DNA from: an uncultured Lactobacillus sp.
GTDB taxonomy: Bacteria; Bacillota; Bacilli; Lactobacillales; Lactobacillaceae
NCBI GenBank assembly: GCA_946482425.1
Contig: CAMLRO010000007.1
Location: 1-42,402, forward strand
Length of the DNA: 42,402 bases
Direction of reading: 5' to 3'
In this document: positions 38,893-42,402 of the stretch, in pieces
Layout of the letters: every line of letters starts with the position of its first letter
How positions within the stretch are numbered: the first letter of the stretch is position 1
Notes under the pieces: generated by a model
Database searches by the model: none
The model's input: the letters and a program-made list of their open reading frames with translations, nothing else
Told to the model about the DNA's origin: nothing
Program-made: the position numbers and the translations under genes

Positions 38893-39804
38893 ATGCCTAC
38901 AACAGAATCACCATTTAGATATCCAGGTGGAAAAACACAACTTTACGATTTTGTTTCTAACTTAATTCAACTTAATCAACCGGTTCAAACATACATTGAA
39001 CCTTTTGCTGGTGGTGCTGGAATACCGTTAAAGCTCATCAAAAACAATGTAGTAGATAATATTTGGATTAATGATTTTGACCCATCTATTTATTCAGTTT
39101 GGTATCACATATTAAATTCACCTAACCAATTAATTTCAAAACTGAATGAATTACCATTTTCATACAAGAACAGAATAAAAGACATAGATTTATTGATGAA
39201 TTTTTGGAAAAAGCAAAAAGATATTTACCTTCATGAAAAAGATAATCCCACATCGTTTAATGGCGCATTTGCTACTCTGTTTTTAAATCGAACTAATCGT
39301 AGTGGGATTATAAATGGTGGACCGATTGGCGGTTATCATCAGACAAGCAACACTAAATTATATGATCGGCTTAATACAGATACTCTAATCAAAAAAATTA
39401 AATTTATTTCATTAAACAAAGATAGAATTAGATTAACTAATCTTGATGCAATTGATCTAATTAAAGAGATTGGAAGGTCAACGGATAAAGATAATTCTTT
39501 TACATTTTTTGATCCACCTTACTATCGCCAAGGTAAAAATTTATATTTTTCATCTCTAGATAATTATGGACATGAAAAGTTGGCCAAAAGCATAATTGAA
39601 TTGTCTGATTATAAATGGATATTAACTTATGATAATGCTGAACCTATTCTAGACTTTTATGACTCCATTCAGCAAAAGTATTCATACTCGTTGAACTACA
39701 CTGCTAACAATAAAAACAGAGGTAAAAAACGAGAACTTTTCTTTTCAAGTCCAAAAATCAAATTAGAATTTTCGGAAAACAAATATAATTTTATAAAAAT
39801 ATAA
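38893..39804 (+). CDS. D12-class (Dam family) DNA adenine-N6 methyltransferase
   Basis: 303 residues, full length for the class. N-terminal PFRYPGGKTQLY (residues 7-18), AdoMet-binding motif I YIEPFAGGAGIPL (near 35-47), NRTNRSGIINGGPIGGY in the target-recognition part, and catalytic motif IV FFDPPYYRQGK with DPPY at about 207-210. It methylates N6 of adenine in a short site; GATC is the most usual Dam target but cannot be read off here. It lies directly after the ATPase-TOPRIM gene, which suggests self-protection from that nuclease. Confidence 0.88.
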   Translation: MPTTESPFRYPGGKTQLYDFVSNLIQLNQPVQTYIEPFAGGAGIPLKLIKNNVVDNIWINDFDPSIYSVWYHILNSPNQLISKLNELPFSYKNRIKDIDLLMNFWKKQKDIYLHEKDNPTSFNGAFATLFLNRTNRSGIINGGPIGGYHQTSNTKLYDRLNTDTLIKKIKFISLNKDRIRLTNLDAIDLIKEIGRSTDKDNSFTFFDPPYYRQGKNLYFSSLDNYGHEKLAKSIIELSDYKWILTYDNAEPILDFYDSIQQKYSYSLNYTANNKNRGKKRELFFSSPKIKLEFSENKYNFIKI

Positions 39805-39811
39805 TACAAAA

Positions 39812-39852
39812 AAGCCTTTAAGAACTCGCTTGGAACCAATTCTTAAAGGCTT
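39812..39852 (-). terminator. Long hairpin after the methylase, terminator-like on the minus strand
   Basis: A perfect 13-bp stem (39812-39824 with 39840-39852) and a 15-nt loop. On the minus strand it is followed by six T; on the plus strand by AGTAGTAG. It therefore looks like an intrinsic terminator for leftward transcription, and may still stall rightward transcription. Confidence 0.6.
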
Positions 39853-39856
39853 AGTA

Positions 39857-39886
39857 GTAGACAATTAGCCAAAGCTTTTTGTCTAC
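39857..39886. promoter_or_regulatory. Nested palindrome before the integrase
   Basis: GTAGACAA (39857-39864) with TTGTCTAC (39879-39886), enclosing AGC/GCT across symmetric TT/TT mismatches and a CAAA loop. It lies 33 bp before the integrase start; a regulator or recombinase site is possible. Confidence 0.4.
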
Positions 39887-39919
39887 CCTATTTTAGCAAA
39901 AAAATGAGGTAAATTAAAT

Positions 39920-41024
39920 ATGGCAGTCAGAAAACGTGGTAAATCCTGGTCCGCTAGAATTAACTGGCGCGATGCCAATGGGCAGCTCCACCAGATGGAA
40001 AAAGGCGGCTTTAAAACTAAGGTTGAAGCTGAACAATATTCTGTTGAACAACAATATCTGCATACCAAAGGCGTAGATATTGAAAGCAATCCAGTTTTTG
40101 CTGATTACTTTCACGAATGGTGGACCACCTTCAAGAAACCACATATTAGACACGAAACACAAAAGCGGTATGAGACAAATGATAAAATCATTCATCAATA
40201 TTTTGGCGATGTCAAAATTAAAAAGAATAAACGGCTCAACTGGCAGCAATTCATTAATGACGTTTGCAAGACGCGGTCGACAACGACAGTTAGGCTACTT
40301 AACCGGCAATTCAGGGCCTGCGTCAAGAATGCAATTGCAGAGGGATTGATTACATTAGACTTCACTCAGGGCGTCAATATCAAAGACAATGACGCTAATA
40401 CGCGCAAGCCTGTCTTTCTTATCCTATGCCGAAGCTCAAACGCTCCTGCGGACCGCTATGGACGACAGAGAGCCTACTGTGCCCACGACCTACATTATCA
40501 TTGCAATTATTCTAACTGGTGCTCGTGTCGGCGAAATTAGCGCACTTAAGTGACACAATTTAGATAGTAAAAAGCACACGATCACAATCCATCATTCATA
40601 TAACAGCGACATTAAAGAGCTAGGTCCAACTAAGAACACCGCCTCCTACCGCATAATCAGAATCAATACTAAACTGATTGACCTGCTGCGAGAAATAAAA
40701 ATAGACAATAAGGAAGGTTACATTTTTCAAGAAGCCGCCACCGGTCTCCCACCTGCTAACAGGACCATTAACAGCAAGCTGCAGGTAATTATGCGTCATG
40801 CTGGGCTAGATAAAGCAGATTTTACTATTCATAGCCTGCGGCACGTTCACGTCGCAATTCTGCACCACAAAAATGTCGATTGGATGGCCATATCTAAAAG
40901 ACTTGGCCACAAAAACTTATCCATGACCTTAGGCGTCTATGCCTACTAAATTGATGAGGATAAGAGAAAAAGCGATAAAGAGATAGAAAAAAAGCTAGAT
41001 GATTTATTCATCAAGCTTTTTTAG
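39920..41024 (+). pseudogene. int: Phage tyrosine recombinase (integrase), three lesions
   Basis: Start at 39920 behind GAGGT. The N-terminal Arm-binding domain (KRGKSWSARINWRDANGQLHQ) and SAM-like core-binding domain (about 60-165) are in frame 1. A +1 shift near 40410-40423 (after RKP) moves to FLSYAEAQTLL and the catalytic domain: Arg in TGARVGEISALK, then TGA at 40551-40553 where TGG is expected, HSLRHVHVA with His-x-x-Arg, LGHKN, and the Tyr region VYAY, then TAA at 40947-40949. The frame goes on to 41024. Catalytic residues are still readable, so the loss is fairly recent. No active enzyme can be made. Confidence 0.88.
40988..41023 (+). terminator. Terminator at the end of the integrase gene
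   Basis: AAAAAAGCT-A-GATGA pairs with TCATC-A-AGCTTTTTT around a TTTAT loop, overlapping the last codons and the terminal TAG. Confidence 0.75.
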
Positions 41025-41101
41025 TTCAAATACCCTGATGGACATTTGATGGGCAAATCAGTTTTAAGACCTGCTTGAAGCCTACTGTTAAGCCATTCTT
41101 A

Positions 41102-41173
41102 TTGGGATATCCGGGCTCGAACCGAAACATGCAGGAACCAGAAACCTGTGCCTTACCATTTGGCTATATCCCA
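41102..41173 (-). tRNA. tRNA-Gln (CTG)
   Basis: A 72-nt cloverleaf: acceptor TGGGATA/TATCCCA, D stem GCC/GGC, anticodon loop TTCTGGT (CTG), T arm TTCGG-TTCGAGC-CCGGA, discriminator A, no encoded CCA. The anticodon stem has a T31-T39 mismatch. The 3' end faces the integrase remnant 78 bp away, so it is the likely attachment site. Confidence 0.88.
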
Positions 41174-41181
41174 GTGTTAAA

Positions 41182-41253
41182 TCACCCGCACGAGAATTGA
41201 ACTCGTAACTCCACCTTGAGAGGGTGGCGTCTTAACCATTTGACCAGCGGGCA
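41182..41253 (-). tRNA. tRNA-Glu (CTC)
   Basis: A 72-nt cloverleaf: anticodon arm CCACC-CTCTCAA-GGTGG (CTC), T arm ACGAG-TTCAATT-CTCGT, D stem GTC/GAC, discriminator A, no CCA. Acceptor TGCCCGC/GCGGGTG has G-T wobbles at 1-72 and 2-71, unusual for tRNA-Glu. It is the first gene of a two-tRNA unit. Confidence 0.85.
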
Positions 41254-41268
41254 AAATCAACAGTAATT

Positions 41269-41297
41269 ATTATGCTTGAAGAGACAGTTATTGTCAA
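41269..41297 (-). promoter_or_regulatory. Promoter of the tRNA pair
   Basis: Minus strand: perfect -35 TTGACA (41292-41297), 17-bp spacer, -10 CATAAT (41269-41274), 15 bp before tRNA-Glu. Confidence 0.75.
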
Positions 41298-41349
41298 GTA
41301 CTTTCAGTTCAAAAACTAAATTTAACTAATGAGTATTTTTAGCACAAAG

Positions 41350-41388
41350 AAAAACTTCCGAAAAGCTTTTCAATCCGGAAGTTTTTTA
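41350..41388. terminator. Terminator after the antiterminator gene
   Basis: AACTTCC (41353-41359) pairs with GGAAGTT (41377-41383), with T runs on both strands. It closes the leftward beta-glucoside unit. Confidence 0.8.
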
Positions 41389-41411
41389 TTATCGCTCATA
41401 TTTTTTACCAA

Positions 41412-42263
41412 CTACACTTTTTTGCAGTTTTCTTCAACTACTTTGTGCAAATGAACAATTAGGTATATTTTCTCCTGTTTAGTAATCCTCAAGTTAATTT
41501 TTTTCCTAATAAACTCATCGAAAGCATTAATAATTTCAACTTCCTTGGGCATTTTTGCAGCCAGGTCTTGGTAAAGTCCTTCCTGATCTTCATCTGAAAA
41601 GAGTTTGTTTTCATAAACTCTTTCACAAAAATAATTTAGATGAGTCAAAAAGCGCGAATAAGTGAAAGTATTTTGGTCGATTTTTCCACCAATAATCCTT
41701 TGAGCTATTTTCTCGAGACTACTCACAAGTTTAGCTATTTCCCTGTTTTTCTGTTGGTCACCAACGTCAACTTCCGCATCCACAAAATGTAGACCAATGC
41801 CCGTTGCTTCGCTATTTGGTAACGAAACATGCATTTTTTTATTAATCAAATTAACTGCAAATAACCCTACTTGATATTCATTTCTATGGTGAAGTAAAAC
41901 ATCAGGATAGTTGAAATTTTCGCCAATATTTCCCTCTTTAACTCGTTTTACCACAAACGAAATATGATCAGCCAAGGATAAATAAAGGTAATCTTTTACT
42001 TTGATTTGATATTTTTTGGCGGCAAAATCTATTATTTCTCTAACCATATTTAGATAAGTTTCGTCTATCGTACTGGCTAGCTGAATAAAGTTTTTTAGCA
42101 TTTTATTATCGGTTAAGACAAAAATCTTTTGAATTTCATCTTTTTTAACAGGATAACCAATTGCTTTATGGTAGCCCAGACCCTTGCCCATTAGGATACA
42201 CTCTGCACCTGATTCATCTAATGCCAAAATAAGCGAATTATTCAAAACTTTTAGCACTTTCAT
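41412..42263 (-). CDS. licT: BglG/LicT-family transcription antiterminator
   Basis: 283 residues from the ATG at 42263, preceded by GGCGGTGAG; seven extra codons to 42284 lack a ribosome site. The N-terminal RNA-binding CAT domain is MKVLKVLNNSLILA, with GKGLGYHKAIG. PRD1 has His in SLADHISFVVKR and HHRNEYQVG; PRD2 has His in FLTHLNYFCERV and IVHLHKVV. EII/HPr of the PTS phosphorylate these His to set activity; the active dimer binds a ribonucleic antiterminator hairpin and lets transcription pass a terminator. It follows a 6-phospho-beta-glucosidase gene by about 30 bp. Confidence 0.9.
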   Translation of the reverse strand: MKVLKVLNNSLILALDESGAECILMGKGLGYHKAIGYPVKKDEIQKIFVLTDNKMLKNFIQLASTIDETYLNMVREIIDFAAKKYQIKVKDYLYLSLADHISFVVKRVKEGNIGENFNYPDVLLHHRNEYQVGLFAVNLINKKMHVSLPNSEATGIGLHFVDAEVDVGDQQKNREIAKLVSSLEKIAQRIIGGKIDQNTFTYSRFLTHLNYFCERVYENKLFSDEDQEGLYQDLAAKMPKEVEIINAFDEFIRKKINLRITKQEKIYLIVHLHKVVEENCKKV

Positions 42264-42292
42264 CAGCTCACCGCCTAATTGCATACAATTGC

Positions 42293-42402
42293 TTAGTTGA
42301 CCAATCCGTTATTGGCAATAACTTTTTGGTACCAGTAAAAACTGTTTTTGGGAATCCGACGTAGATCTTTTAGATCATTGTCAGTTCTATTGACGTAAAT
42401 AA
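42293..42402 (-). CDS. 6-phospho-beta-glucosidase (GH1), C-terminal end only
   Basis: The last 35 codons and stop of a gene entering from the right edge: IYVNRTDNDLKDLRRIPKNS then FYWYQKVIANNGLVN. The pattern IYV(D/N)R...R..K.SF.WY.KVI..NG is the usual GH1 C-terminus. It hydrolyses PTS-imported, phosphorylated beta-glucosides, which fits the BglG-type regulator just downstream. Substrate specificity cannot be judged from this part. Confidence 0.8.
   Translation of the reverse strand, partial: IYVNRTDNDLKDLRRIPKNSFYWYQKVIANNGLVN

Noticed and set aside
39883..40249. Minus-strand frames of 68 and 111 codons
   Set aside because: Antisense to the N-terminal part of the integrase, which has clear domain sequence on the plus strand.

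Overview
The window looks like chromosomal DNA of an AT-rich Lactobacillus, probably the acidophilus/delbrueckii group or a bee-gut relative. Three things point there: an F1Fo-ATPase operon with a 320-residue gamma subunit and no atpI, flanked by upp, sua5, prmC, prfA, tdk and mbl, yidD, rodA; SLAP (S-layer attachment) domains; and a giant secreted adhesin with a YSIRK-type signal peptide. Genus is an inference from gene content and order; species cannot be read here.

Layout. (1) 1-9295, minus: N-terminal 3,098 codons of a giant surface adhesin, running off the left edge. (2) 9.3-10.2 kb: an AT-rich spacer, then an independent transcription unit that folds like 6S RNA. (3) 10.2-11.0 kb, plus: a small membrane protein and uspA. 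(4) 11.0-25.0 kb, minus: housekeeping block (rodA, DUF2969, yidD, mbl, DUF1146; atpC-D-G-A-H-F-E-B; upp; sua5-prmC-prfA-tdk), then divergent murT. (5) 26.5-30.2 kb: a single-gene ABC exporter whose 3' end is duplicated around a two-gene cassette (sce7725/sce7726-like, the second with a PD-(D/E)XK-type motif). (6) 30.4-33.8 kb: a frameshifted BspA-repeat/SLAP surface protein and two lipoproteins. (7) 33.8-41.0 kb: a decayed prophage or integrative element with a structured RNA plus truncated AbiF-like gene, divergent Cro/CI-type regulators with operators, two dead cargo remnants, an intact OLD-like ATPase-TOPRIM gene with an intact Dam-type adenine methylase, and an integrase killed by a frameshift and two stops. 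(8) 41.1-42.4 kb, minus: tRNA-Gln(CTG) and tRNA-Glu(CTC), a BglG/LicT-type antiterminator, and the C-terminus of a GH1 6-phospho-beta-glucosidase.

How it fits together. The left half is core metabolism and envelope growth. The right half, 26.6-41 kb, is a mobile and defence region carrying three separate candidate anti-phage modules: the sce7726/sce7725 pair, the RNA-AbiF locus, and the ATPase-TOPRIM/methylase pair. Mobility and phage genes around them have decayed, while the ATPase, the methylase and the sce pair keep full reading frames. The integrase ends 78 bp from the 3' end of tRNA-Gln, so that tRNA is the most likely attachment site.
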